From JAHJQZ01 sp963676075 (lineage in GTDB: Bacteria > Pseudomonadota > Alphaproteobacteria > Rhizobiales > Devosiaceae), in assembly GCA_963676075.2 (NCBI GenBank), contig CAXXNZ010000006.1, positions 23,176-87,175 of the forward strand: a DNA stretch of 64,000 bases, written 5' to 3'. Below are positions 50,498 to 59,126 of this stretch, piece after piece (position 1 is the stretch's first letter; the number at the start of each line of letters is the position of its first letter). The notes under the pieces are model-generated. The model saw only the letters and a program-made list of their open reading frames with translations, was not told the origin of the DNA and searched no databases. A program made the position numbers and the translations under genes.

Positions 50498-51442
50498 ATG
50501 CCCCGTCCCGGCATCATGCCGTACGAGAAATTCTCGACCCGTGAGTGGGCCATCCTGCGCGATGGCGAACCGATGACGCTGACGGCAGCCGATGTCGAAC
50601 GGCTGCACGCGCTCAATGATCCGATTTCGCTCGAGGAAGCCGAGAACGTCTATCTGCCGCTGACGCGTTTGCTGTCGCTTTATGTCGAAGCGATCCAGCA
50701 ACTGCACCAGGCTTCGAACGCCTTTCTGAGTTCGAAAGGCCCGAAGGTGCCGTTCATCATCGGCGTCGCCGGATCGGTGGCGGTCGGCAAATCGACGACC
50801 TCACGTATTCTGCAGGCGCTGTTGCAGCGCTGGCCGAGTTCGCCGCGCGTCTCGCTGGTGACGACCGACGGGTTCCTTTATCCCAACGAGGTGCTCGAAA
50901 AGCGCGGATTGGCGGATCGTAAGGGCTTTCCGGAGAGCTATGACCGGGCAGGGTTCATTTCCTTTCTGTCGGCGGTCAAGTCCGGCCGCCACAAGGTCTC
51001 GGCGCCGGTCTATTCGCACCTGATCTACGATGTGAAGCCCGACGAGGTCATCGTCGTCGACCAGCCCGATATCCTCATCGTCGAAGGACTCAACATCCTG
51101 CAGCCCGGCGAACTCCCGAAGACCGGCAAGCCGATCCTGTTCGCCTCGGATTTCCTCGATTTCTCGATCTATATCCACGCCGAAGAAGATCACCTGAGGA
51201 AATGGTTCGTCGAGCGCTTCCTGCGCTTACGCGACACCGCCTTCCGCGATCCCAATTCCTTCTTCCACCAGTTCTCGAAACTGAGCGAGGAGGAAGCCAT
51301 CACCATGGCAAAGAACGTGTGGGATTCGATCAACCTGCCGAATCTTCTGGATAATGTGTTGCCGACGCGCGGCCGCGCCGACCTGATCCTGACCAAAGCA
51401 GAAGATCACACCATCGAAACGGTGCAGCTGAAAAAGCTGTAG
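50498..51442 (+). CDS. coaA: Type I pantothenate kinase
   Basis: 314 aa. FIIGVAGSVAVGKSTTSRILQALLQRW is the P-loop, VTTDGFLYPNEVLEKRGLADRKGFPESYD the pantothenate-binding region. It starts CoA synthesis and is normally inhibited by CoA. It is the last gene of the his run; the start follows GGAGTAGGGT. An inverted-repeat element lies 27 bases after the stop. Confidence 0.96.
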   Translation: MPRPGIMPYEKFSTREWAILRDGEPMTLTAADVERLHALNDPISLEEAENVYLPLTRLLSLYVEAIQQLHQASNAFLSSKGPKVPFIIGVAGSVAVGKSTTSRILQALLQRWPSSPRVSLVTTDGFLYPNEVLEKRGLADRKGFPESYDRAGFISFLSAVKSGRHKVSAPVYSHLIYDVKPDEVIVVDQPDILIVEGLNILQPGELPKTGKPILFASDFLDFSIYIHAEEDHLRKWFVERFLRLRDTAFRDPNSFFHQFSKLSEEEAITMAKNVWDSINLPNLLDNVLPTRGRADLILTKAEDHTIETVQLKKL

Positions 51443-51468
51443 CCACGAGGCGGTACGACAATCCTTTT

Positions 51469-51560
51469 GTCATTGCGAGCATCTCAAGGATGCGCGGCAA
51501 TCCATCCAGCGATGTTGCCGGTTCCGCGAGATGGATTGCTTCGCTTTGCGCGCAATGACG
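51469..51560. repeat. Long inverted-repeat element, copy 1
   Basis: A 92-bp element with ends GTCATTGCGAG and CGCAATGACG and internal arms GCAATCCATC and GATGGATTGC. It lies between coaA and the convergent PfkB kinase. A second copy is at 54947. Confidence 0.7.
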
Positions 51561-51581
51561 CGTGACGTCAGGGGTGTATGT

Positions 51582-52583
51582 CTAGAACAGCCCGAATTCC
51601 TTGGCCATTTCGGCAAGGCTGCGGTGCGGACGGGCGCCGACATGGGAAATCACCTCGGAGGCGGCCATGGAGCCGAGCTGCAGCGATTTTTCCGTGTCCA
51701 TATCGCGGGCAATACCCATCAGGAACCCGGCGGCAAACAGGTCGCCGGCGCCGGTGGCATCGGCCACCTGCTCGACCGGATAGGCCGGCACGGTGAAGAC
51801 CTCGCCATTGCGGATCGCCATTGCGCCTTTGGGCCCCATGGTCACGGCCGCGATCTTGCAGTCGGCGCCGATCTGGCGCACGGCGGCTGAAACGTCATCG
51901 GTGCCGTAAAGCGCCTTCAGTTCCTCGAGATTGGCAAAGACGTAGTCGACGGTCTTTGACCGCATCAGATCGAGAAATTCCCAGCGGTAGCGGTTGACGC
52001 AGAACGGGTCGGACAAGGTGATGGCAGAAGCGCGGCCGTGCTTGTGGGCGATTTCGGCGGCCTTGACGAAAGCGCGTTTGGCTTCCGGCGGATCCCAGAG
52101 ATAGCCCTCCATGAAGGTAATCTCGGCGCCCGAGATCTCGTCTTCGGAGATGTCCTGCTCGGTCAAATCGTGGCAGGCGCCGAGATAGGTGTTCATGGTG
52201 CGCTCGCCATCGGGGGTGATCAGGATCATCGAGCGTCCCGATCCCGAACCGTGCTCGAGCCAGGTCGTGGTGTAGCTGACACCTGCCGCTTGCAGGTCTT
52301 CGGTGAAAAAGCGCCCGATATCGTCGTCGGCGACCTTGCCGACAAAGGCAGCGCGTCCGCCGAGTGAGGTGACGCCGGCAGCGGTGTTGGCGGCGCTGCC
52401 GCCGGATATCTGCTGCTTGCTCTCGGGCATCAGGTCGTAAAGGTAATCGGCGCGTTCCCCCTCGATCAGATGCATGATGCCCTTGGTCATGCCTTCGCGT
52501 TCGAGAAAGCCGTCATCGGACTCTGCCAGCACGTCGGTTATGGCGTTGCCAATGGTCAGAACGTCGAAAACCGCATCGGCCAT
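51582..52583 (-). CDS. PfkB-family sugar/adenosine kinase
   Basis: 333 aa ribokinase-fold enzyme. VLTIGNAITDVLAESDDGFL opens it, QISGGSAANTAAGVTSLGGRAAFVGKVADDD is PfkB signature 1, and VADATGAGDLFAAGFLMG is signature 2 with the catalytic aspartate. Rhizobial relatives are labelled adenosine kinase; the substrate is inferred only. The ATG at 52583 follows AAGGAG. Its 3' end faces coaA across the repeat. Confidence 0.9.
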   Translation of the reverse strand: MADAVFDVLTIGNAITDVLAESDDGFLEREGMTKGIMHLIEGERADYLYDLMPESKQQISGGSAANTAAGVTSLGGRAAFVGKVADDDIGRFFTEDLQAAGVSYTTTWLEHGSGSGRSMILITPDGERTMNTYLGACHDLTEQDISEDEISGAEITFMEGYLWDPPEAKRAFVKAAEIAHKHGRASAITLSDPFCVNRYRWEFLDLMRSKTVDYVFANLEELKALYGTDDVSAAVRQIGADCKIAAVTMGPKGAMAIRNGEVFTVPAYPVEQVADATGAGDLFAAGFLMGIARDMDTEKSLQLGSMAASEVISHVGARPHRSLAEMAKEFGLF

Positions 52584-52683
52584 GACGGTGAACTCCTTCG
52601 GGATCAGGGAAAATAGGGCCGTGACAAGTCTACCGGTTGGGCCCGGCAAGGCAAAGGGGTAAACCGGCAGCCCGCTGGGAGAT

Positions 52684-53352
52684 TTAGCCGCTGGCTGCGG
52701 TTTTTTCCGGGAAGCGGCACCAGGCGCTGATGATGCAGTTCGGACAATCGGGCTTTCGTGCCTTGCACACATAGCGTCCGTGCAGGATCAGCCAGTGATG
52801 GGCGTGCACCAGATAGGCCTTCGGTACGACGCGCAAGAGGTTGTCCTCGACCTCGCGCGGTGTCTTGCCCGGCGCTAGGCCTGTGCGGTTGCCGAGGCGG
52901 AACAGATGGGTGTCGACGGCGATGGTCGGATGGCCGAAAGCGATGTTGAGCACGACATTGGCGGTCTTGCGGCCGACGCCGGGCAGCGATTCGAGGGCGT
53001 CGCGGTTCTCGGGCACTTGCGAGCCGAATTCGGCGATGAGCCTTTCGGACAGCGCCAGCACGTTCTTGGCCTTGTTGCGGAACAGGCCGATCGACTTGAT
53101 ATGGTTGGTGATCCCCTCAAGCCCGAGCGCCACCATCTTTTCAGGCGTATCCGCCACGGTGAACAGACCCTTGGTCGCCTTGTTGACGCCGGCGTCGGTC
53201 GCCTGGGCCGACAACACCACGGCCACCAGCAGTGTGAAGGGATTGACGTAATCGAGTTCGCCCTTCGGCTCCGGGTTGGCTGCGGCGAAAGCGGCAAACA
53301 GGGCGTTGATCTCGTCCGGCTTCAATTTCGAGTGTTTGGTGCTTACAGGCAT
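52684..53352 (-). CDS. nth: Endonuclease III
   Basis: 222 aa DNA glycosylase/AP lyase for oxidised pyrimidines. LESLPGVGRKTANVVLNIAFG is the helix-hairpin-helix with the catalytic lysine in GRKTANV, VDTHLFRLGNRTG the catalytic aspartate. C-terminal cysteines spaced CxxxxxxCxxCxxxxxC (CKARKPDCPNCIISAWC) hold the 4Fe-4S cluster. Divergent from the DUF2244 gene. Confidence 0.96.
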   Translation of the reverse strand: MPVSTKHSKLKPDEINALFAAFAAANPEPKGELDYVNPFTLLVAVVLSAQATDAGVNKATKGLFTVADTPEKMVALGLEGITNHIKSIGLFRNKAKNVLALSERLIAEFGSQVPENRDALESLPGVGRKTANVVLNIAFGHPTIAVDTHLFRLGNRTGLAPGKTPREVEDNLLRVVPKAYLVHAHHWLILHGRYVCKARKPDCPNCIISAWCRFPEKTAASG

Positions 53353-53522
53353 CGCGTTTCAATCCGTTTTGCGCATAATAAGCCGGTATACGAGGAAAAG
53401 CCCATGCCCGCCGGTGCGTAAACGGGTATCGGGTTTTCGATAAAACGACGCGACACCAAGTGGATAGCGCTCGTCTCCGGCGATAGCAGGAAGCGGGTCC
53501 GTTCCGCTTCAGTTGTGCCGGG

Positions 53523-54014
53523 ATGCGGGACATGACACCGAGTGCCAGTTTCGACAAGCCGGTTTTCGCCGCCCGTCTGACCGCCCATCGGTCGCTCGGG
53601 CTGGTCGGTGTGCGCCATGTCACCCTCGTTTTTGCTGTCCTGGCGTCGGTTCCGAGTATCTATTTTCTTTCGACCGGCTTGTGGCCAATCGTCGGCGCGC
53701 TGGGTCTGGCGACGTTGGTCCTGTGGTGGGCGTTGAGCTTTTCGTTGAAAACCGGAGGCACTTTCGAGGAAGTGACCTTGTGGCGCGACCATCTGAAAGT
53801 CCGACATGTCACCTATAAGGGCGACGAGCGCCACCATGCCTTCAATCCCTTCTGGGTCCGTCTCGACGTCAGCCGCGATTTCGAGGACAGGGTGACGCGG
53901 CTTGTGTTGACGACACGCGGCGAGAGCGTCGAGATCGGCGGCTTTCTCAATCCGGATGACAAGGCGAGCTTTGCTCACGCGTTCAGCCTGGCGCTCAGTC
54001 GCAACCGCAGCTAG
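53523..54014 (+). CDS. DUF2244 membrane protein
   Basis: 163 aa. HRSLGLVGVRHVTLVFAVLASVPSIYFLSTGLWPIVGALGLATLVLWWALSFS gives two membrane helices; the following soluble domain (EEVTLWRDHLKVRH, FNPFWVRLDVSRD) is the DUF2244 signature. The function is unknown. The ATG at 53532 is an alternative start. Confidence 0.88.
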   Translation: MRDMTPSASFDKPVFAARLTAHRSLGLVGVRHVTLVFAVLASVPSIYFLSTGLWPIVGALGLATLVLWWALSFSLKTGGTFEEVTLWRDHLKVRHVTYKGDERHHAFNPFWVRLDVSRDFEDRVTRLVLTTRGESVEIGGFLNPDDKASFAHAFSLALSRNRS

Positions 54015-54067
54015 GCCACGTCAAAATCGGGTCGCCGAGCGCGGATCGGCGCGCTAGTTTTGCCGGT

Positions 54068-54928
54068 ATGAACACTCATGCCTCACAGATCCCCAACAGC
54101 GATTACGCCACAGTGCAGGCGGCTATCGCCTATATTTCCGACACGCCGAGCGACAGTCTCGACATCGGCCGTTTTGCCCATGCCCTTGGCTTGAATGAAC
54201 GGCAATTAACCGATCTGTTCCGGCGCTGGTGCGGTTTGACACCGAAAAGCTTTGCACAAGCCGTGGCGCTTGATCACGCCAAGCGGCTTTTGCGGGACAA
54301 AGCGAGCATGCTCGATACGAGTTTCGAGATCGGCCTCAGTTCCGCCTCGCGCTTGCACGATCTGTTCGTCACCCATATGGCGATGCCGCCCGGCGCCTGG
54401 CGTGACGGTGGCAAGGGTCTGAACATGCGCTGGGGCGTCGCCCCGTCGCCGTTCGGCCTGGCGGTGCTTGTCGTCACCGATTATGGCCTCGCCGGCATCG
54501 GCTTTGCCGAGGGCGACGATATTCCGCCGGCCTTCGAGGACCTACGCCAGCGCTGGCCGAATGCCAACTACACCCGCAACGATGCTGAAGTCGCGCCGAT
54601 TGCAGCACAGGTGTTTGATCCCGGGCGTTGGGATCCCGAGCACCCGGTGCGCGTCGTCATGATCGGCACCGATTTCGAGATAAGAGTCTGGGAGACGCTT
54701 TTGAAGATCCCGCTCGGCGGCGCCACGACCTATGGCGCCATTGCCAACCAGCTCGGCAAGCCGACTGCTTCGCGCGCGGTTGGCGCCGCTGTCGGCAAAA
54801 ACCCCATTTCCTTCGTCGTGCCCTGTCACCGCGTTGTCGGCTCAACCGGCAAGCTCACCGGCTACCACTGGGGCGTGGCGCGTAAGCGCGCGATTTTAGG
54901 GTGGGAAGCTGGAGTGGTCGGGAGCTAG
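54068..54928 (+). CDS. Ada-like AraC-HTH/O6-alkylguanine-DNA alkyltransferase
   Basis: 286 aa. Residues about 15-110 are an AraC-type helix-turn-helix (LGLNERQLTDLFRRWCGLTPKSFAQ). Residues 120-280 form an O6-alkylguanine alkyltransferase: IPLGGATTYGAIANQLGKPTASRAVGAAVGKNPISFVVPCHRVVGSTGKLTGYHWG, with the acceptor cysteine in PCHRV. The N-terminal zinc-binding methyl-phosphotriester sensor of E. coli Ada is missing, so auto-activation by that route is unlikely. Confidence 0.92.
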   Translation: MNTHASQIPNSDYATVQAAIAYISDTPSDSLDIGRFAHALGLNERQLTDLFRRWCGLTPKSFAQAVALDHAKRLLRDKASMLDTSFEIGLSSASRLHDLFVTHMAMPPGAWRDGGKGLNMRWGVAPSPFGLAVLVVTDYGLAGIGFAEGDDIPPAFEDLRQRWPNANYTRNDAEVAPIAAQVFDPGRWDPEHPVRVVMIGTDFEIRVWETLLKIPLGGATTYGAIANQLGKPTASRAVGAAVGKNPISFVVPCHRVVGSTGKLTGYHWGVARKRAILGWEAGVVGS

Positions 54929-54946
54929 CTGGAAGTTCAGCCTCCG

Positions 54947-55041
54947 CGTCATTGCGAGGAGGAAGAGTCGAAGAAGCAATCCATAGCGCATCGTTTAGCA
55001 CAAGGCCGAAGCTGGATTGCTTCGCTTTGCTCGCAATGACG
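54947..55041. repeat. Long inverted-repeat element, copy 2
   Basis: A 95-bp element with ends CGTCATTGCGAGGA and CTCGCAATGACG and internal AAGCAATCCA and TGGATTGCTTCGCTTTG, closely matching copy 1. It follows the Ada-like gene. Confidence 0.7.
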
Positions 55042-55106
55042 CTTGAGATGTCGGGAAAAAGGGCAGTCCCTCCCCCGTGGGGGAGGGAAATTGTCGGCTA
55101 AGGGTT

Positions 55107-55718
55107 TTAGCCCTCGATCCTTTTCGCTGAACCGTCGGCAGCGATCTCGTAGACGATCGGCTCGCCGGTGGCGATTTCGCGGGCGAGGATCTCCTCGGAG
55201 CTGAGGTTCTCGAGCTTCATGACCAGGGCACGCAGCGAATTGCCGTGGGCGGCGACGAGTACGGTACCGCCGGCAGCGGCCTTCGGTGCGATCTCGGCCT
55301 CGTAATAGGGCAAGGCGCGGGCGGCGGTGTCCTTGAGGCTCTCGCCACCGGGCGGGGGAACGTCATAGGACCGGCGCCAGACATGGACCTGCTCGTCGCC
55401 CCATTTCTTGCGGGCGTCGTCCTTGTTGAGGCCGGAAAGATCGCCGTAGTCGCGTTCGTTCAGCGCCTGATTGCGGGTGATGACGAGATTGACTACGCCC
55501 GTTTCCTCGAGGATCAGGTCGAGCGTGTGCTGAGCGCGCTTGAGGGCCGAGGTGTAGTAGTAGTCCGGCTCATAGCCCTTGGCCTTGACGAACTGGCCGG
55601 CGGCGCGGGCTTCGGTGACGCCCTTTGCCGTCAGGTCCGGGTTCTTCCAGCCGGTAAACAGGTTCTTGAGGTTCCATTCGCTCTGTCCGTGGCGGACGAG
55701 GATGAGAGTGCCAGTCAT
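55107..55718 (-). CDS. gpmA: 2,3-bisphosphoglycerate-dependent phosphoglycerate mutase
   Basis: 203 aa. LILVRHGQSEWNLKNLFTGWKNPDLTAKG has the phospho-accepting RHG histidine, RNQALNERDYGDLSGLNKDD the ERxYGxLxG motif, and VLVAAHGNSLRALVMKLENLS the second histidine. It interconverts 2- and 3-phosphoglycerate. It is the shorter alphaproteobacterial type. It lies 40 bases after dapB on the same strand. Confidence 0.95.
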   Translation of the reverse strand: MTGTLILVRHGQSEWNLKNLFTGWKNPDLTAKGVTEARAAGQFVKAKGYEPDYYYTSALKRAQHTLDLILEETGVVNLVITRNQALNERDYGDLSGLNKDDARKKWGDEQVHVWRRSYDVPPPGGESLKDTAARALPYYEAEIAPKAAAGGTVLVAAHGNSLRALVMKLENLSSEEILAREIATGEPIVYEIAADGSAKRIEG

Positions 55719-55757
55719 CTTGGGGAGGTCCTTGAGTTTGGGGGGAGGGTCCCTGGG

Positions 55758-56570
55758 TTAGAAGCCGAGCACGTCGGCCATTGAGTAATATCCGGCCGGC
55801 TTCCCGTGCGCCCAGAGGGCGGCGCGCACGGCGCCGTCCGCAAAAAGCGCCCGGTCCTGGGCCTTGTGGGTGAGTTCGATCCGCTCGTTGGGACCGACGA
55901 GATAAACGCTATGTTCGCCGATGACATTGCCGCCCCGCAATGTGGCAAATCCGATCGTGCCTCTCTCGCGTGGTCCGGTATGGCCCTCGCGGGCGTAAAC
56001 TGCCTCGGCGTCGAAATCGATCTGGCGGGCCTCGGCCACCGCCTTGCCCAACATCAGCGCCGTGCCGGAGGGGGCATCGACCTTGCGGTTGTGGTGCATT
56101 TCGAGCACTTCGGCGTCCCAGTCCGGCCCGAGGGCTTCGGAGGCCTTCCTGACCAGTTCGACCAGAAGATTGACGCCAAGCGAGAAATTGCCGGCCTTGA
56201 CGATGACGGCGCCGTCATTGGCGGCAACGTGAAGCGCCTTTTCGTCCTCTGCCGAGCAACCGGTGGTGCCGATGACGTGGACGAGTTTGCGTCGTGCCGC
56301 TTCTCCGGCCAAGGCGACGCTGGTTTCCGGCGTGGTGAAATCGAGAAGGATGTCTGAATCAGCCAGGGCGGCGCCGATATCGCCAGTTACCTGAACGCCA
56401 AGAGGTTCGAGACCGGCAAGCGAACCGATATCCTTGCCGATGGCCTCGGACCCGGGGCGCTCGAGCGCCCCGCCGACCTTGAGCCCTTCGGTGGCGAGCA
56501 CGGCCCTGAGGAGTGCCTGGCCCATGCGCCCGGCGGCGCCAGCGATGATGACAGTCTTGAGGTCAACCAT
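55758..56570 (-). CDS. dapB: 4-hydroxy-tetrahydrodipicolinate reductase
   Basis: 270 aa. VIIAGAAGRMGQALLRAVL is the NAD(P) fold, and EVLEMHHNRKVDAPSGTALMLGKA the substrate-binding signature with catalytic His and Lys. It reduces HTPA in lysine and peptidoglycan synthesis. The start follows AGGAGCCTGAA. Confidence 0.97.
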   Translation of the reverse strand: MVDLKTVIIAGAAGRMGQALLRAVLATEGLKVGGALERPGSEAIGKDIGSLAGLEPLGVQVTGDIGAALADSDILLDFTTPETSVALAGEAARRKLVHVIGTTGCSAEDEKALHVAANDGAVIVKAGNFSLGVNLLVELVRKASEALGPDWDAEVLEMHHNRKVDAPSGTALMLGKAVAEARQIDFDAEAVYAREGHTGPRERGTIGFATLRGGNVIGEHSVYLVGPNERIELTHKAQDRALFADGAVRAALWAHGKPAGYYSMADVLGF

Positions 56571-56658
56571 TTCAGGCTCCTGTTCTGGCCAGCGCTATAT
56601 CAAACCATGCCGGTTTCGGCAAAGTACAGCTTGTCCCATCTGCATCGGGACTGTTCGG

Positions 56659-57165
56659 TCAGTCAAAAAAAAGTCCCATGGCGCAGCGGGTGCCGTAGCG
56701 CGATGCGTGTGCAATGTCCTCGGCAAATGCCGCGGCCAGACCAGGACCCATCTCGGCGAGATCGAGACTGTGAAAACCTCGACGGGCGTAGAATGGTCCG
56801 TTCCAGGGCACATCCCTGAAAGTGATCAGCGTAAGGCCGCGCTTGCCGCCGTTTTTCGCTGCCGATGCGGCAGCATTGAGCAGTCCCGTGCCGGCCCCCT
56901 TGCCCTGGGCCTCCGGCACCACCGATATCTGGGTGACATGGCTGCAATCGTCGAGACCGTGCACATGGATGAAGCCGATTGGCTCCCCGTCTTCGGCGAT
57001 GAACAACGAGGTGTCCGGATCATCGTCCGGACCAAGGCTTGCAGCCATTCTCGGCTGGTTTATCGCCTCCTCGAAACCAGAAAGTCGCAGAAACGTCCTG
57101 TCAGAGCGTTCTTCGATCGCGTCGAGCAGGGAAAAGTCGGCGTCAGTGCCGGTGCGGATGATCAT
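56659..57165 (-). CDS. GNAT-family N-acetyltransferase
   Basis: 168 aa from ATG 57165. CSHVTQISVVPEAQGKGAGTGLLNAAASAAKNGG is the acetyl-CoA motif (QGKGAG), and PWNGPFYARRGFHSLDLAEMGPGL the C-terminal part. Its start lies within the last 23 bases of pyrF. An ATG six bases upstream is also possible; neither has a clear ribosome site, so translation may be coupled to pyrF. Confidence 0.85.
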   Translation of the reverse strand: MIIRTGTDADFSLLDAIEERSDRTFLRLSGFEEAINQPRMAASLGPDDDPDTSLFIAEDGEPIGFIHVHGLDDCSHVTQISVVPEAQGKGAGTGLLNAAASAAKNGGKRGLTLITFRDVPWNGPFYARRGFHSLDLAEMGPGLAAAFAEDIAHASRYGTRCAMGLFFD

Positions 57166-57898
57166 GGTCATGCACATGAAAAATGTCATGCACGTCCTCG
57201 GTGGCAAAGGCGGCCTCCGACATTTCGGCAACGATCGCTTCGGCAGCCTCAACCGGATCCGCCGCTGCCGTGATCGGCCGTCCGACAACGATGTGGGACG
57301 CGCCCTGCTCGATGGCCTCGCCGGGGGTCATGATGCGCTTCTGGTCGTTGGCTTCGGTTCCCTTGGGCCTGACGCCCGGCGTCACCACGGCGAGGTCGTC
57401 GCCAACCAGGGTTCTGACCATGGCGGCTTCGAAGGGCGAACAGACGATGCCGCCGATGCCGGCGAGCTTGGCCATGTGGGCCCTGAGGCCGACAAGGGAT
57501 TCGACATCGCGGTCGTAGCCGGCATTCATCAGGTCGTCGCTGTCGTAAGAGGTCAGCACGGTGACGCCGAGAATTTTCAGATCGCTTCCGTGGGCGGCAC
57601 GGGCGGCAGCGCCCATGACCTTGGGATAGGCATGAACTGTCAGGAAACTCGCGCCTGTCTGAGCGATGGCGGCAACGCCCTTTTCGACGGTGTTCTCGAT
57701 ATCGAAGAGCTTCAAATCGAAAAACACCTTCTTGCCGGCGGCGATCAGCTCCTTGCCGAATTCGAGGCCATCACCGCCATAGATGAGCTGGTAGCCGATC
57801 TTGTAGAACGACACCGCATCCCCGATCGAGTCCACCAGGTTTTCCGCTTCGGCGCGCGACGAAACGTCAAGCGCGACAATGAGCCTGTCGTCCGACAT
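57143..57898 (-). CDS. pyrF: Orotidine 5'-phosphate decarboxylase
   Basis: 251 aa. LIVALDVSSRAEAENLVDSIGD opens it; KVFFDLKLFDIENTVEKGV contains the catalytic Asp-Lys-Asp array in DLKLFDI. VTPGVRPKG and HIVVGRPITAAADPVEAAE complete the phosphate site. The last ~15 residues are His/Asp-rich (HDIFHVHDHDHPHRH), unusual for PyrF and overlapping the GNAT gene start. The start ATG at 57898 lies one base after the histidine-phosphatase stop, so the two are coupled. Confidence 0.94.
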   Translation of the reverse strand: MSDDRLIVALDVSSRAEAENLVDSIGDAVSFYKIGYQLIYGGDGLEFGKELIAAGKKVFFDLKLFDIENTVEKGVAAIAQTGASFLTVHAYPKVMGAAARAAHGSDLKILGVTVLTSYDSDDLMNAGYDRDVESLVGLRAHMAKLAGIGGIVCSPFEAAMVRTLVGDDLAVVTPGVRPKGTEANDQKRIMTPGEAIEQGASHIVVGRPITAAADPVEAAEAIVAEMSEAAFATEDVHDIFHVHDHDHPHRH

Positions 57899-57899
57899 G

Positions 57900-58499
57900 T
57901 CAGCTTCCCTTCCAATTTTCGAATGAGGTCCACTCGCACAACAAGCGCTTCGCTGCAAGATCGAAGGCGAAGAGATTGCCACCGCCGGCATGGGCTGAAA
58001 CGCGCTGGTCTTCGATCTGGGCAATTGGCCGTCCGGCGATAAAGCACTTGAACAGGGTGCCAACGCCGCCGTGGCCGGCGAAGACCAGGGGCGTTTCAGT
58101 GCCATATTGGGCAAGTGTCTGTTCCACCGCGCCGACGATGCGCGTCTGGGCGGCTTTGGCCGTTTCCCAGCCTTCGATGCTTTGCTCAGGATGCGCGAAG
58201 AAACGGTGAACCAGACGCTCGAAGGCTTCCGACGGGAGGAAGCCGGTGGACGAGCGGTCGTTTTCGCCGAGATCGGGACGGGTGACGATCGGGTTGCCGT
58301 GCCGGGTGGCGAGGATTTCGGCCAGTTCCTCCGCCTTGGTTTCTTCGGAGGAAATGAAAATGGCATTTGTGGGCAGGAGATCGCCGCGAGCAAAGGCCTC
58401 GGCGCGGGCCTGTCCGATCTCGTTCAGACCCCAGAACGGGACTGGTACATCGGGGTTGATCCTGACTTCCGGGTGGGTGAGGTAATAGGAAACGGCCAT
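57900..58499 (-). CDS. Histidine-phosphatase superfamily protein with altered RHG motif
   Basis: 199 aa. The fold matches the phosphoglycerate-mutase family: YYLTHPEVRINPDVPVPFWGLNEIGQARAEAF at the N-terminus and PLVFAGHGGVGTLFKCFI for the second histidine. The usual RHG becomes THP, keeping the histidine but lacking the arginine, so activity may be altered. It ends directly before pyrF. Confidence 0.82.
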   Translation of the reverse strand: MAVSYYLTHPEVRINPDVPVPFWGLNEIGQARAEAFARGDLLPTNAIFISSEETKAEELAEILATRHGNPIVTRPDLGENDRSSTGFLPSEAFERLVHRFFAHPEQSIEGWETAKAAQTRIVGAVEQTLAQYGTETPLVFAGHGGVGTLFKCFIAGRPIAQIEDQRVSAHAGGGNLFAFDLAAKRLLCEWTSFENWKGS

Positions 58500-58504
58500 G
58501 CCGG

Positions 58505-59050
58505 CTACTTGCCAGCCAGCCAGACCAATTGGTCCGCCAGCATGTCGGCGCGGGATATAGCCATCTCGTCGATCAGGCGGCCATCGGTGTCGAAGGCAGC
58601 GTCGCCTGGACCGACACGAACATCAACCGAGGCGCAAAGCGCCATCATCTTGGACAGCGTGTCGCGCAAATGGGTGAGGCCGACGACCGTCGACAGCTTG
58701 CCCGACGATACGCCGCCCATGCCGAACACGGCGTGGCGGAAGGGCCGCCCCTTCTGGCGCGACACCCAGGCGAGCGTGTTGACCAGCAGTGGCGTCATGC
58801 CACCGTTGTATTCCGGTGACGCGATGAAGATGATGTCGGCCTCGACGAACAGCTTGCCGAGCGCGATGGCTGCACCCGGAATGTCGCCGGTCTCAAGGTC
58901 TTCATTGAAAATCGGCAGCGGATAATCGCCGAGATGGATCTCGGTGACCTCGACGCCGCGCGCGCGAAACCGCTCGGACATGTCGCGCTGCAATGCCATG
59001 TTGAGAGAACCGGTGCGGATCGAACCGGACAGGGTCAGGGCCTTTGTCAT
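58505..59050 (-). CDS. NADPH-dependent FMN reductase-family protein
   Basis: 181 aa flavodoxin-like fold. LTLSGSIRTGSLNMALQRDM binds FMN phosphate and FIASPEYNGGMTPLLVNTLAWVSRQ is the SPEYNG signature. It likely reduces quinones, FMN or metal/azo compounds; the substrate is not shown. The start follows GGGAGCCCGTC. It lies 76 bases after dnaJ on the same strand. Confidence 0.9.
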   Translation of the reverse strand: MTKALTLSGSIRTGSLNMALQRDMSERFRARGVEVTEIHLGDYPLPIFNEDLETGDIPGAAIALGKLFVEADIIFIASPEYNGGMTPLLVNTLAWVSRQKGRPFRHAVFGMGGVSSGKLSTVVGLTHLRDTLSKMMALCASVDVRVGPGDAAFDTDGRLIDEMAISRADMLADQLVWLAGK

Positions 59051-59126
59051 GACGGGCTCCCTTGGCCTTCATGCGATACAAACCGACCGGTCGGATACGC
59101 TGTCGGGGCCGAAGCCACGGCGGTCC

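Noticed and set aside
57899..58393. Upstream extension of the pyrF frame
   Set aside because: The frame is open but overlaps the histidine-phosphatase gene, and its translation resembles nothing. PyrF starts at 57898.
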